Positions 11,124 through 22,607 of a stretch of 64,000 bases of DNA are shown here, in pieces. The stretch's first letter is position 1; each line of letters opens with the position of its first letter. The notes under the pieces are model-generated. The model worked only from the letters and a program-made list of their open reading frames with translations. It was not told the DNA's origin and made no database searches. Made by a program: the position numbers and the translations under genes. This DNA comes from Ottelia alismoides (taxonomy: Eukaryota > Streptophyta > Magnoliopsida > Alismatales > Hydrocharitaceae): the NCBI GenBank assembly GCA_037367405.1, contig JAZKJV010010617.1:999375-1063374 (forward strand). Reading direction: 5' to 3'.

Positions 11124-11492
11124 TGGGAAATGGGTTTGCCCTATGGAGGAGCTAAGTTGGGTCCTCCGCCTTATTTTCTTATTTTTTATTTTTTTTGAAA
11201 AATGAATCTTTGGAAATTCATCACTATATCCCATTAATCTATAATTCAAGTTCCCCGTGAAACAGTGACTCCTATGGCTCCCATCTAGAAAATCATTTTT
11301 TAACGGTCGTAGAATTGTTGAAATTGATCATGTCTTGATGGTGGCTATAAGAGTCACTCTTTCACACAAATTTTGAATGACATAATATATTGATATAGGT
11401 ATGAAAATTTGCAGAAATATTTTAAAAAAATGATAAAAAAATAGAACAGGAGAGCCAAGTTAGCCCTCCCAAGGGGCAGTCCCATTTTACCC
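11124..11492. repeat. Foldback element, copy B
   Basis: A hairpin of about 370 bp. The left end GGGAAATGGGTTTGCCCTA pairs with the right end CAGTCCCATTTTACCC. Further arm pairing includes GGAGCTAAGTTGGG against CCAAGTTAGCCC, and TCATCACTATATCCC against the TGATATAGG region. It is bounded by TATATATAT on the left and CATATATAT on the right. Confidence 0.7.
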
Positions 11493-11503
11493 ACATATAT
11501 ATG

Positions 11504-11792
11504 AGAAACTTCAAATGAGGCGGGTCTCACTATATATATGGTGACCCACAGTCAATTTAGACATCTTTCTAATGTATTTTACAATTTAGTATTTCATACA
11601 TTTTATAATAAATATAAATACAAAAGTATAGTAAAATCAAATTATGAAATTATTATTATATTGGATGAAAATTTTTAATTTAAAATTGGAAGTTATATTT
11701 TACAAAATTATTACTGAGTTTTACTAAATTGACAGCAGGCTTTACAATATAAAAAACTCAACTCATTTGAAAGGTCACATAAACAAACACAC

Positions 11793-11795
<3 letters not shown>
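11504..11795. other. Spacer containing one half of a tandem duplication
   Basis: The part at about 11677-11785 (starting TAATTTAAAATTGGAAGTTA, ending CATTTGAAAGGTC) recurs at about 12260-12363. Each copy is followed by a CA tract and then a hairpin, so a unit of about 580 bp has been duplicated. No coding potential. Confidence 0.6.

Positions 11796-11870
<75 letters not shown>
11796..11870. repeat. (CA)n microsatellite
   Basis: A nearly pure CA tract of about 75 bp immediately left of foldback copy C. Confidence 0.95.
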
Positions 11871-11871
<1 letters not shown>

Positions 11872-11875
11872 TTAT

Positions 11876-12223
11876 AGGGTTCAACGGGGTTGCTCCCTTG
11901 GATCAGCCAACATGGTTGCCCCCACCTCATTTTTGGCATTTTGTCCTTTTTTTTCAAAAATATCATCAAGTATATTCATTTATATATCCATCTTATATGT
12001 CATTTGAATTTCATCAAAAACACAGACCATATACCCTCCATCTAGAACAAGTGATTACAACAATCTTTGGACCGTTAAAATTACATGTTCTATATGGATG
12101 GCATACGACTCACTGTTTCTGACGAATTTCGAATGGTATATTAGGGGGATATATAGATGAATATACATGATGATATTTAAAAAAATGCGAAAAAATGGGA
12201 TGGAGGCAGCCCCATTTTTTTAC
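11876..12223. repeat. Foldback element, copy C
   Basis: The left arm (AGGGTTCAACGGGGTTGCTC onwards) pairs with the right arm ending GGATGGAGGCAGCCCC. Inner arms pair through TCATTTGAATTTCATCA and GACGAATTTCGAATG. The loop includes GATTACAACAATCTTTGG followed by ACCGTTAAAA. It is flanked by (CA)n on the left and by CA/TA/TG repeats (12223-12260) on the right. Confidence 0.75.
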
Positions 12224-12376
12224 GCACACACATATATATATGTGTGTGTGTGTGTGTGTTAATTTAAAATTGGATGTTATATTTTACAAATTATTACGGA
12301 GTTTTTACTAAATTAACGACATGATTTACAATCTCAGAAAAACACACCTCATTTGAAAGGTCCCATACACACACAT

Positions 12377-12720
12377 AGGGTTCAATGTGGCTGCTCCCTT
12401 AGGGCAGCCAACATAGCTGCCCCCACCTCATTTTTGACATTTTTTTTCAAAAATATCACAATCTATATCCATTTATATATCTATCATATATGTCATTCGA
12501 TTTCATTAAAAAATAGAGACACATATACCCTCCATATACAACAGGTCGATTACAACAAACTTTGGGCCGTTAAAATTATCTATTCTATATGGAGCACATA
12601 TGAGTCTCAGTTTCTAACAAAATTCGAATGGTATATAGGAGGGATATATAGATGATGACACATGATGATATTTTAAAAAAAATTACAAAAAATTAGGACG
12701 GAGGCAACCCCCTTTTTTCC
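12377..12720. repeat. Foldback element, copy D
   Basis: Close relative of copy C, with the same loop (GATTACAACAAACTTTGG then GCCGTTAAAA) and arms. It is preceded by CACACACATA and followed by the CA tract 12720-12746. Confidence 0.75.
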
Positions 12721-12746
12721 ACACACACACACACACACACACACAC

Positions 12747-13096
12747 GGGTTAAATGGGGTTGCCCCCTGGGGAGCAAACTTGGCTCCCCTGCGTCGTTTC
12801 GCCCGTTTTTTATTTTTTTATTTTGAAAATTTCTTCCATGAATATTCATCACTATAATCATATATTATGCTATTCAAACTTCGTGTGAAACAAAGAATCT
12901 TACGGCCTCCATCCAGATAGTCATATTTTAATGGTAACGAAATTGATGAAAACGACCCTTCTGGATGGAGGACGTAGGAGTCTCTGTTTCAAGCGAAATT
13001 TTATTGACATAATATAAGAATATATTAATGAAAATCCACGGAAGAAATTTTCAAAAAAAAAAAATAAAAAAGTGGATGAAATGGTGCGGGGGAGCC
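12747..13096. repeat. Foldback element, copy E
   Basis: Starts GGGTTAAATGGGGTTGCCCC directly after a CA microsatellite and ends GGGGGAGCCATATATATAT directly before a TA microsatellite. Arms pair through CGGCCTCCATCCAGA and TCTGGATGGAGG. Confidence 0.75.
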
Positions 13097-13106
13097 ATAT
13101 ATATAT

Positions 13107-13283
13107 GGGTTAAATGGGGTTGCCCCTGGGGGGAGCTAACTTGGCTCCTCCCGCCCCATTTCGTCCGGTTTTTTATTTTTTTTTTGAAATTTTCTTCCGT
13201 AGAATTTCATCATTATATCCCTATATTATGTCATTAAATTTTCGTGCGAAACAGAGACTCCTACAACCTCCATCCAGACAGTC
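13107..13283. repeat. Foldback element, copy F (left arm only)
   Basis: Has the same left arm as copy E, down to CCTCCATCCAGACAG, then runs straight into copy G without loop or right arm. It looks like a deletion between two adjacent hairpins or an insertion next to a half copy. Confidence 0.65.
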
Positions 13284-13639
13284 TGCCCCCTAGAGGCAGC
13301 TGACATAGCTTCCCCGCCCCATTTTTGGGCAATTTTGATTTTGAAAAATATTGTCATGTATATTCATCCCTGTATCTCTCCTTTATGCCATTCGAATTTC
13401 GTCAGAAACAGAGACTCCTACGGCCTCCATCCAGACAAGGTTGATTTAAAAAATCCCGCGACCATTAAAAAAATGACTTCTGGATGGAGGCCGTAGGATC
13501 TCTGTTTCTGACGAAATTCCAATGACATATAGGAGAGATATAGGGATGAATATACATGGTGATAGTTTTCCAAAAAAATTAAAAAAATGCGAAAAATGAG
13601 GAGGGGCAGCCATGTTAAGGGCAACCCCATTTCTCCCCC

Positions 13640-13640
<1 letters not shown>
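13284..13640. repeat. Foldback element, copy G
   Basis: A complete hairpin. The left arm CGGCCTCCATCCAGAC (about 13421-13436) pairs with TCTGGATGGAGGCCG near 13480. Outer arms pair through GGCAGCTGACATAGCT and GGGGCAGCCATGTTA. It is followed by TGTGTGTC and the TA microsatellite 13649-13681. Confidence 0.7.

Positions 13641-13648
<8 letters not shown>

Positions 13649-13681
<33 letters not shown>
13649..13681. repeat. (TA)n microsatellite
   Basis: A pure TA tract of about 33 bp bounding foldback copy G. Confidence 0.95.
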
Positions 13682-13683
<2 letters not shown>

Positions 13684-13803
13684 AAAAGGGAAGCTACACC
13701 GGGGGTGCAGACAACTAGCTACACCCGAGTATTTTTCTCATTGATTTTTGATTTATTCGAAGGAAACTTATGGGGGATTTACTTAGTTTATTGTGTGGAA
13801 TAT

Positions 13804-16800
13804 TGACGAATCCCCATTCATCACTCATTATTCCTTTATTTTAGCTAGAAATCCCAGCAAAATGCCAAATAAAGATCTGTAAAAAATAATAAATTATCAA
13901 AATACATACATAATGTAATTATTCATAATTAGCATGTTTTTGTGTAAAAAATAAAGGAATAAAGAAATAAAAGAAAAAGTGGGAAATATTTAAAATAAAT
14001 ATTGAGTGACCTAATCCCAAGGGAGGGCTCGGCATGGGCCTGACCGTAAAAGAAACCAAGTAGAGGGAGATAGGGTCAATCATGGTGTACATAACCCTAT
14101 GTATATAAATAATTTTATTTTCCTCAAAATAAAAATAAAAAGATGTTTCTCATATTTTTTATATATTTATAAAAATAAAATAAAAATCAGAAAAATACAA
14201 ATAAAAAGAAAAATAATAAAATTCCTTTCCCACCTTGTATTTATACCATGTACATATGTATATAGATCTATTTATTTAACTAATGTAAATAAATCATAAC
14301 ATTAAAATAAAAATACCTTTTTATTCCAAATTTTATGTTGTAAAAAAATAAAATATAAAATTGGAATAATTGTATATACCTATATATAATAATAATATAA
14401 TGTAAATACGTTATTTATTTTTTTAAAAAAATAAAAATCATGAAAAATACCTTGAAAATAAATAAACACTTTTCATTTTAAAAAATTTTCGAAATAAAAT
14501 CATTTGCTATTTTTAAATGAATTTCTAAATAATTAATAAAAGAAATTTTCCTATTGGTACATGGGGGATTGTTGACTCCCGGTCAACTCTCCCCCGCGGA
14601 CCCCTTTCTCGTGAATCGGGTTTCTGACCCGATTTCTCTAAATTTTCCCCACCTAATCCGATCTCCATTCTCCTAAACCCCGGGCCCCGATTATCACCAA
14701 TTGATCCGAGACCCTCGCCCGGGGATCTACCTAGGGATCCGTGCACCACCGTGCCCTGCCCGACCCCTTCTTTGCTGGATCTTCACCACTACAAGGTCTC
14801 CGCTCCACCACACTTTCACTCGATCTTTGGCCATCGTCTTCCAGTCCCAGGACCTCCATCCTTCTCCCTATAGTGACAGCTATCGAGTGAGGGTGTCGCA
14901 GCGAGGAGTGAAGGGCTGCAGTCACTGATCCGGCGACCTGCGCCGCCGTGCTCCGCCACTGAGCAAGCGGAGCCTCTGGCCTCGACGAGCCATCGAGGCA
15001 AAGACCCCAGGAGCTTCCTGATTTCCAGCATAGTCGACTACGTCCATCAGGTACCCCCGATACCCCTTAGGTTAGGTTAATTTCCGAAATCCCCAATTTG
15101 CGCCTCCGGCCTTCGTCGGCCGATTCACTTAGCGTCGACCTCCGATTCGATCATCCGACCTTCGATTCACGTTCACGAGACTCCTCTCCATCTTCTCCGC
15201 ACCTCCGATCACCTTGGTTCGCCCCGGAACCGAGGCTCGAGTCTCCTCCGTCGTCGCCTCACCCGAGACCCCCGCTCCGCCTCATTTTGACCATGCCTTC
15301 GCCCGCTAACAAGTCGAGGCACTTTGCCCTCGACCCAGATTTATTGCTGTGCAACTTGCAGATCAAATCAACCTCATCTGGAGGTCGAGCCATTTGAGCA
15401 CAGTAGCTCCGCGACTTCTTCATCGCCGGAGCTCTCCGAAGCTCCTCAGCCTCATCAGAGCTACCCACCAGCTGCGGACCAGTGTAGGCTTTCTTCTCCA
15501 CATCTCAACAGCTCAGGAGGAGCCCTCCACCACGTGTACTAGGCCGACGAAGTTCGCCGTCGAGCTGTTCTTGGAGGACCTTCAGCCACCGTTCGATCGA
15601 GCCTCTCACCCAGTTTAGATCCTTACCGTTCATTTGCGAGAGGCCCCAACCGTTGATCCATCTGAGGATCAGATCGGGAGCGTCGATCCAGCGAAGAGGT
15701 GTGCACGCTTCTCCACCGTCAGATCTCTACGTGGCGCGCCTCCAGCCATCAATCGTTAATAATGGGGGTAATTTCACTTAGGCCCCTTCTCTTTTGGCAT
15801 TTATAGAATAGTCATGTAAATATTTTAGTGCGTTGTTTTTATTTTGTATAATTTGCATCTGGGACCCTTAGTTATTTTATTTGCATTTTCGTCCCTGCTT
15901 GTGTGAGACACGTGCTTCGACACGTGATATGTTGGATATTTTGCATGTATGGGCTTGGGTCTTCTGCTATGTTATGAATTGAAATTTTAGTTTCAATATT
16001 TGCAGTTATACCCCTGTGCGTAAATTAATTTGAACATGTGCTGATTGTTTGGGAATTTTACACTTTATACATTAAGTTTTTCGCACGTGTTATAATTTAG
16101 CCCTCTGAACTATGTTTTCTTGCAATTAGGTCCATATGTGCTGTAGCTCTTTTATTGATTGAATAAAATAACAAATAAACTCCAAATCAAGTGAAATTTG
16201 GACACGTGGCTCCTGCCACTGTGTAAAAATTTCTCTAATTTTTTGGGACATTTTCCTAGTTTTATTACTATTTTTAAAAATTCAAAAACACGTATTTTTG
16301 TTACTGTTTGGAAAAGAAAATCAAAGAAAAAGATAAAAACTTTTCTAAAAATTCTAAAAAAATTAAGGTTTGTTTGTTTTGTTGTCTTCTACCTTCTGTC
16401 CAATTTTTGGCTTATTTGGGTTTATAAAACCCATAACAATTGAAAAACCCTAAAACTCTAATAAAAATCATTAAAAATTCTATAAAATTCAAAAAATGCA
16501 AACTCCTTTTCTGTAGCTTAATTTTTGTATATATTTTTAATAAAAATTGTCTCCATATTTTATAGTCAAATTATATATTTTTAATTGGCCTTTCAAGTCT
16601 GGCTGCACATTAACCCACTGTTTTCCTCTTTCTCCATTTTTAGAAAATCAAATGAAAATTATAAAATTCCATAAAATTACCAAAAACAGATAAAAATATA
16701 AAAAACACAAAAACAATTTTATTTCAATTTTTTGAGCATTTTTTAGTGTTGAAATAAATTGTTGAATTCTCTCTTTTATACATTTTCTTACATTTTCTTA

Positions 16801-17095
16801 CATAATTAAAAACACAAAAAAAAATAAAAATATTTAAAATCCACCAAAAACATTTTCTTCATTTTTTATCATCTTGACTACTTCGTAGGTCGTAAGGCCA
16901 ACCCGTGCTCCTGAGTCTGACCCTGGTCGCTATACCAGGTTAATAAAATAACACTATTTGATTTTATTGATTTATCCTTCGATTTGGTGGTTCCTAATTT
17001 TTTCTTGATTGACCGATTCTCCGAGATCCGGGTCGCAACGACCCTAGATTGATATCTACCTTACCCGGATTTAGGGAGGGATTTTCCGATCATCA
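13804..17095 (+). repeat. Outer Athila 5' LTR (LTR-a)
   Basis: Begins TGACGAATCCCCATTCATCA and ends ...GATCATCA, just 3 bases before the primer site. It is 3292 bp long. Its sequence is closest to LTR-d (51422-58626): in one ~185-bp stretch near 14550 I counted about 20 differences. It has an AT-rich first 750 bp, a GC-rich middle (about 14550-15760, with chance open frames on both strands), and an AT-rich end. No TATA box as clear as in the inner LTRs. Confidence 0.85.
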
Positions 17096-17509
17096 GAATG
17101 GCATCGTTGTCAGGGAGCACGGCTTAGTAGTCTTTTTCGATTTTTCGCGATTTTCTTTTCCGCGGTTTTTCTGTAGATATTTGTAGATATATTTTTTGTC
17201 TGATTTATTTACATATTTTTTTTGACTGACACACTTCTGTTTCTGTTTCTTGCGAGGGCCCGAGAACCGAGGTGGCTTTATCGGAAGCCGAAGCAATCGC
17301 GGGATTCGGAGGCGGCTCTCTTCTTTACGGAGCCGCAGGAGAGCACGAGGAGGAGAATCGAAGTGCGGGAGCAGTAGAATAGCCGCGAAATAACCATAGT
17401 TTAGATTAGATTAGTTTATTTTTATTTTCTGGAAACCATTAATTTGTAATAATACAAAGACTCAAACTCAGACTGTGGTGACTTATCGGGGTCTGTTTCG
17501 CCGAGCACC
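17096..17509 (+). other. Outer Athila leader, left part, with decayed primer site
   Basis: The tRNA-Asp type primer site at 17099-17116 reads TGGCATCGTTGTCAGGGA, against TGGCGCCGTTGCCGGGGA in the third copy. All four changes are C-to-T or G-to-A. The leader continues to GCACC at 17505-17509, the left target duplication of the inner element. Confidence 0.8.
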
Positions 17510-20500
17510 TAATGAATCCCAATTCATCACTCTTTATTCCTTTATTTTAGTTAGAAAGCTTAACCAAATATCATGTAAATGTGTGTAAATGTCATAAATT
17601 GCCAAAATACATGCATCTTGTAAATATGCATAATTAGCATGTTTTTGAGTGAAAGTAAAGGAATAAAGAAACACAAGAAAAAGAGGGAAATATTTAGAAT
17701 AAATATTGAGTGACCTAATCCCGAGGGAGGGCTCAGCATGGGCCTGACCGCAAAAGAACCCAAGTAGAGAGAGATAAGGTCAATCATGTGTGTACACAAC
17801 CCCATGTGCATAAAAAATATTTTCTTCAAAATAAAAATTAAAAAGTGTTTCTCAAATTTTGTACATATTTGTAAAAATAAAACTAAAATAAAATATAGAA
17901 AAATAAAAAGAAAATAAAAATCTCTTTCTCCCTTGTATATATACCATGTATAAATGTATATAAGCCTATTTATTTAACCCATGTAAATAAATCATAAAAA
18001 TAAAAATACCCTATTATTCCAAATTTTATGTTGTAAATAAATAAAATATAAAATTGGAATAATTGTACAAAAATAAACAATTAAAAATAAAAATACATAT
18101 ATGTATATACCTATATATAATAATAATATAATGTAAATACATTATTTATTTTCAAAAAAAATAAATAAAAATCACAAAAAAATTTTGAAAAATAATAAAC
18201 ATTTTTCATGTTTAAACTTTTTCGATATAAAATCATTTACTAATTTTAATTGAATTTCTAAATAATGAATAAATGGCGGCTTGTGATTGGTCCACGGGGA
18301 CGGTTCACCCCCGGTCAACTGTCCCCAAAGGACCACACCTTGGCGGATCTGCTTCGCCGACCCGTCTTCGCCTAATTTTCGCGACTCGATCCGACCACCA
18401 TAAATCAAAACCCCAGGCTCCATTTACAGTTGATCCATACAAGACCCTCGCCCGGGGGAGATTTTAGGGATCCGTGCACCAGTGCACCTCACCCGACCAC
18501 TTCTTTCTGAACCCTTCATCATATAAAGACCCACCTCCGGCCGCAATTTCAGACCATCTTTGGCTCCGCTCTTTCATCCCAGGACCTCCACTACCCTCCT
18601 TAGAGTGACAGCTATCCGAGGGTCGTGTCTCAGTGAGGAGAAGGCGCCCCCAGCCACTGATCCGGCGAGCTCTTTCGCCGTGCGCCGCCGCGAGGTGCGC
18701 CGAGCCTCAGACCCCGACAAATCCTTGAGGCAAAGACCCCCAGAGCTCCGCCAGCTCATCCACAGTCGACCTCAGCTATCAGGTAGCTTCGACACCTTCA
18801 AGATTAACCTAATTTCCATTTACGCCCAATCGCGCCACCAGCCTTCACCGGCCGATTCCCATCAATCCGATCATCTATCTGTCTATCCGACCATCGATTC
18901 ACGATCACGAGACTCCTACCCACCTTCTTCACCCATCCGATCAACCTGTCTCGCCTCGGAGCAGGACCTTGGGTCTCCTCCGCCGTCGCCTCGCCGGAGA
19001 CCACGCTCCGCCCTCATCTGACCACCCATTCCACCCCTAACCGGGTCGAGGCACGTTGCCCTCGACCCAAGAGTCCTTCTGTACCATTTTGTAGGTCAAC
19101 GAGACCCATCTGAGGGTCCATCAGTCCAAGCACAGGAGCTTGGCTCCTCCTTCGACGCTGCAGCTCCCCGGAGCTTCTCGGCCTCATCGGAGGCGCCCAC
19201 CAGCTGCCGAAGAGTCTGAACGTCATTTTGCCGATCGCAGCAGCCCAAGAGGAGGTCCCACGCGCACGGAGTGAGCCAACGAAGTTCGCCGGAGACGAGT
19301 TCTTCCAGGACCTTCAGCGATCGTCCGATTAGCCCCTTCGTGCCAGATCCGATCATCGTCGTTTATCTGCGGAGCTTCATCCACCATCCGATCCACCTAG
19401 GGCTAGATCCGGACCATCAACAAAGGGGTGCTTGATGCTCTCAGCCGTTGGATCTACACATGACACCCCCTCGTCCATCTGATCATAATAAAGGGGTAAT
19501 TTGACCTAGGCCCCTGTCGTTTTGTTATTTCCATTCAGTCCTGTAATTAGTTTAGTACGTTGATTTTATTTTGGAATAATTGCATATAGGATCTTAGACT
19601 TTTTAGTATTTGCAATATAGTCCCTGTGTATGTGAGCCACGTGCGTCGACACGTGAGGATTTGGGTTATTTGCGCATTGTTCTGTGGTTCCTGTGAGTTA
19701 CTGTTTACATATTTTTAAATAGGAATTACATTTATGCCCCTCTGTGTCTGAATCACGTGTGTTGCGCGTGTCATTTTGGGTTTTTTGCAAGTTTGGCCCC
19801 TGGACTTCCTTTATTTGTTATCATTTAGTCCTGGAAATAAGTTTCTTTGTATTTAGGTCCCTACTTGTTGTGTGCTTTGTTTTTATTGAATAAAATATCA
19901 AATTAAATCCAAATTATGTGAAATTTAGAAACATGGCTCCTGCCCCTATGTAAAAATTTCCCTAAATTTTTGGGACATTTTTTAGGCTTTTTATTATTTT
20001 AAAAAAATAAAAAATACGCATTTTTGTTACTGTTTGAATTGAAAAATCTAAGAAAAATATAAAAACTTCTTTAAAATTTCTAAAAAAATTAGTGATAGTT
20101 AATTTTAGTGTTTTTTTAGCTTCTGGTTATTTTTGAGTTTATTTGGATTTTTAAAAACCTTTAAAATTGCAAAACCCTAAAAATATTATAAAAATACTGA
20201 AAAATTCTATAAAAATAAAAAAATACAAACTCTTTTTCTGTAGTTTAATTTTTGTCTATATTCTTTATAAACATGCCTCCAGATTTTTATAAATGAATTT
20301 TATATTTTTAATTTATCTTTCAAGTCTGGCTGTACAGTAACCCTTCTTTTTCCTCTTTCTTGATTTTTATAAAATCAAATAAAAATTGAAAAATTCTGAA
20401 AAATTCACCAAAAACACTTCAAAACATTAAAAAAACAAAAATAATTTTGTTTATATTTTGTGGGTATTTTTGAGTGCTTTAATAAATTGTTTTATTTGCT

Positions 20501-20813
20501 TGTTTCCCCATTTTCTTATAAAATCAAAAAACACAAAATCATTTAAAAATCATAAAAATCCCAAAAACATTTTCTGCCTCATTTTTCGACTTTGACTATT
20601 TCGTAGGCCGCAAGGCCATCCCGTGCTCCTTGAGTTAGACCCTGGTCGCTATATCAGGTTTATAAAAGTAACAAGGACCGCTCTTGATTTTATTGATTTA
20701 TCTCTGTTTGGTGGTCTTACATTTTCTGGATTGATGGATTTGCGAGTCACCGAGGTCGCAACGACCTGAGTTATTTATCTCTCTTAGTCTCTCGTGAGAT
20801 TACTCGATCGTCA
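17510..20813 (+). repeat. Inner Athila 5' LTR (LTR-b)
   Basis: Runs from TAATGAATCCCAATTCATCA to ...CTCGATCGTCA, 3304 bp. The start is a palindrome around CCCA. A 153-codon frame at 18560-19021 lies in the GC-rich part but is not maintained in the partner LTR, so I do not call a gene. Confidence 0.9.
18522..18528 (+). promoter_or_regulatory. TATA box of inner 5' LTR
   Basis: TATAAAG in the context CTTCATCATATAAAGACCCA, upstream of a C-rich stretch. It is conserved in the partner LTR at 39494-39500. Probable start of the genomic RNA just downstream. Confidence 0.55.
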
Positions 20814-20816
20814 GAA

Positions 20817-20834
20817 TGGCACCATTGCCGGGGA
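20817..20834 (+). other. Primer-binding site, tRNA-Asp type
   Basis: TGGCACCATTGCCGGGGA, 3 bases after the LTR end. It is complementary to the 3' end of plant tRNA-Asp apart from two transitions. Athila elements characteristically use this primer (family knowledge). Confidence 0.8.
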
Positions 20835-22193
20835 GCACTACTTAGTAGTCCTTTTCGATTTTTCGCGGTTTTCGTTTTCGTGGCTTTTCTGTATATATTA
20901 GTATATATTTTTTATCTGAATTGTTTATACATTTTTCTGAATGGACACTTCTGTTTCTATTTCTTGCAACAGCCCGAGGACCGAGGCGGCTTTTTCAAAA
21001 GCCGAAGCAACTGTGGAAGTCAAAGGCGGCTTCTTTCTCTACGAAGCCACAAGAGAGCGCGAGGAGGAGGTGCCGAAGTTCGGGAGCTGCGGAATAACCG
21101 TGAAATAACCGTAGGATAGCCGTAGATTAGAGTAGTTTATTTTCTGCAAAACACCATTTTATTGTAATAATACAGGGACAGACTTGGACACTATGTAGAT
21201 TTCGGGGTCTGTTTCGCCGAGCACCGGTGTGCTCGGGGGACCTCACTGAGATTTTCGATGGTTTTTCGAGTTTTGACCGTTTATTTACTGCTCATTTGAT
21301 TTATGTGGTTTTAGCCCTAGCTTAGGAGTTTTCTTTGATTGTGACGTAATTAATTAATGCCAAATCCCTAACTATCTGCCTGTTCCTATAGATCGATAAT
21401 TGGACTTAATTAATTAATTTACAAAGAAAAAGTCGGATTACTTGAGCTCTAGTCCATGTGCCTTGAGTAGTCACATACATCGCGTGCAGGATCTGTTGTG
21501 GCAGACACCGAGTGGCTCCCAAGATAGGACTCCGGACTTAGGCTCGAGTATCCGGCTACTGTTCTTCACGAGTAGAACTGCTTTGTTTTGGGCCGATTTT
21601 CGCGTGCGTCATATAGGTAGTTTATATTCAGTCATTAACTTATACGCAAATCACTCTGCTTGTAGACTGCTAAGTGAGGTATGCATTTCTTACTCTGCAT
21701 GCATCATTGATTCCCGCACATCGGCTTTTTCATCTTCTCCCCCCATTTTAGACTTAAAATAATCAGAAGATTCCAAAAATTCGTTAGGCGTTGTTTGATC
21801 TAAAAAATACCTAAAAATAAAAACTATAAAATTGGGACTGCTAAACAAACTTGACCCTAAAAGACACCTCACCTAAAAATTTGTCTTGGGGAGAGAAACC
21901 GCCTCATTGTCTGGTTTGATTGCACGAGAGAGTGACCCGCACACTAGGCTAGAGCCACATCCGAGTCCTGATCAGACTACCAACCTTTTATACGGGACAG
22001 TCTGGTTGGCGGATTGGATTCTTACCAGGTCACGTAACCATTCAGCTATCCTGACATGATCACCTAAATAAAATCGACAAGATAATTGACCGAGCTCCTA
22101 CGATCTTCAGCTCAGCGTGGAGTAGGTGATCCGGGGTTTGTTTGCTCATCTTGTTTGTTTCCAGATCTCATCTGCCAAACTCGCCAGATCGAG
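20835..22193 (+). other. Inner Athila 5' leader
   Basis: A long untranslated leader homologous to 41787-42757 and 58648-60012. Conserved blocks include CCGAGCACCGGTGTGCTCGG, TGACGTAATTAATTA and AGATCGATAATTGGAC. No conserved open frame. Confidence 0.7.
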
Positions 22194-22607
22194 ATGATGG
22201 GCAGGAGGTCCCTTAGATAGCCTCTGGTTGCACCGCTTTTCAGCACTCCAACCCACTCATATAGGTTGGTTCCTGAGAGCCCAGACCCGCTCTCCGAACC
22301 CGAGTTCGATTCCTCCTTGTTCCCCCTTGACCACACTTCTTCTATCCCCGAGTTACTAGTGCCAGATGCGAGACCACAGGCAGATGATATTTCGGCACCT
22401 GAGTTTGGGTCTTTTGCCTTTGCAGAGACCATGGCCAGCAACGAGGATCGCACCGAGGGTCAGAGGCCAGAGACGACCACATACGTACTGGACCATGGTG
22501 CGATCAACACCACCATGTTAGCCTCTCTCGAGACGATGCAGAGACAAATACGAGATCAAGGGGCTTGCATGGTAGAGATGAGGAGAGAGATGGAGAGGCT
22601 CATTCCT
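22194..22607 (+). pseudogene. gag: Athila gag, N-terminal fragment (inner element)
   Basis: Starts MMGRRSLR, then an in-frame stop where the outer copy has Gln (R-stop-PLVAPLF against RQPLAASLF). It continues with SEPEFDS, VPDARPQADDISAPEFGSF and MQRQIRDQGACMVEMRREME. At about 22600 the sequence jumps to what corresponds to about 46290 of the outer element, so the capsid-like core, the nucleocapsid part, the acidic linker and protease (roughly 3.1 kb) are missing. Confidence 0.8.

Noticed and set aside
11775..11969. Minus-strand frame encoding a (CV)n peptide
   Set aside because: Translation of the CA microsatellite.
14525..15618. Overlapping open frames of 64-99 codons on both strands
   Set aside because: GC-rich LTR-a sequence with few stop codons; frames are not maintained in LTR-d.
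18560..19021. 153-codon open frame on the plus strand in LTR-b
   Set aside because: It lies in the GC-rich part of an LTR; the matching region of LTR-c (39532 onward) is cut by a stop after 80 codons, and no domain is visible.
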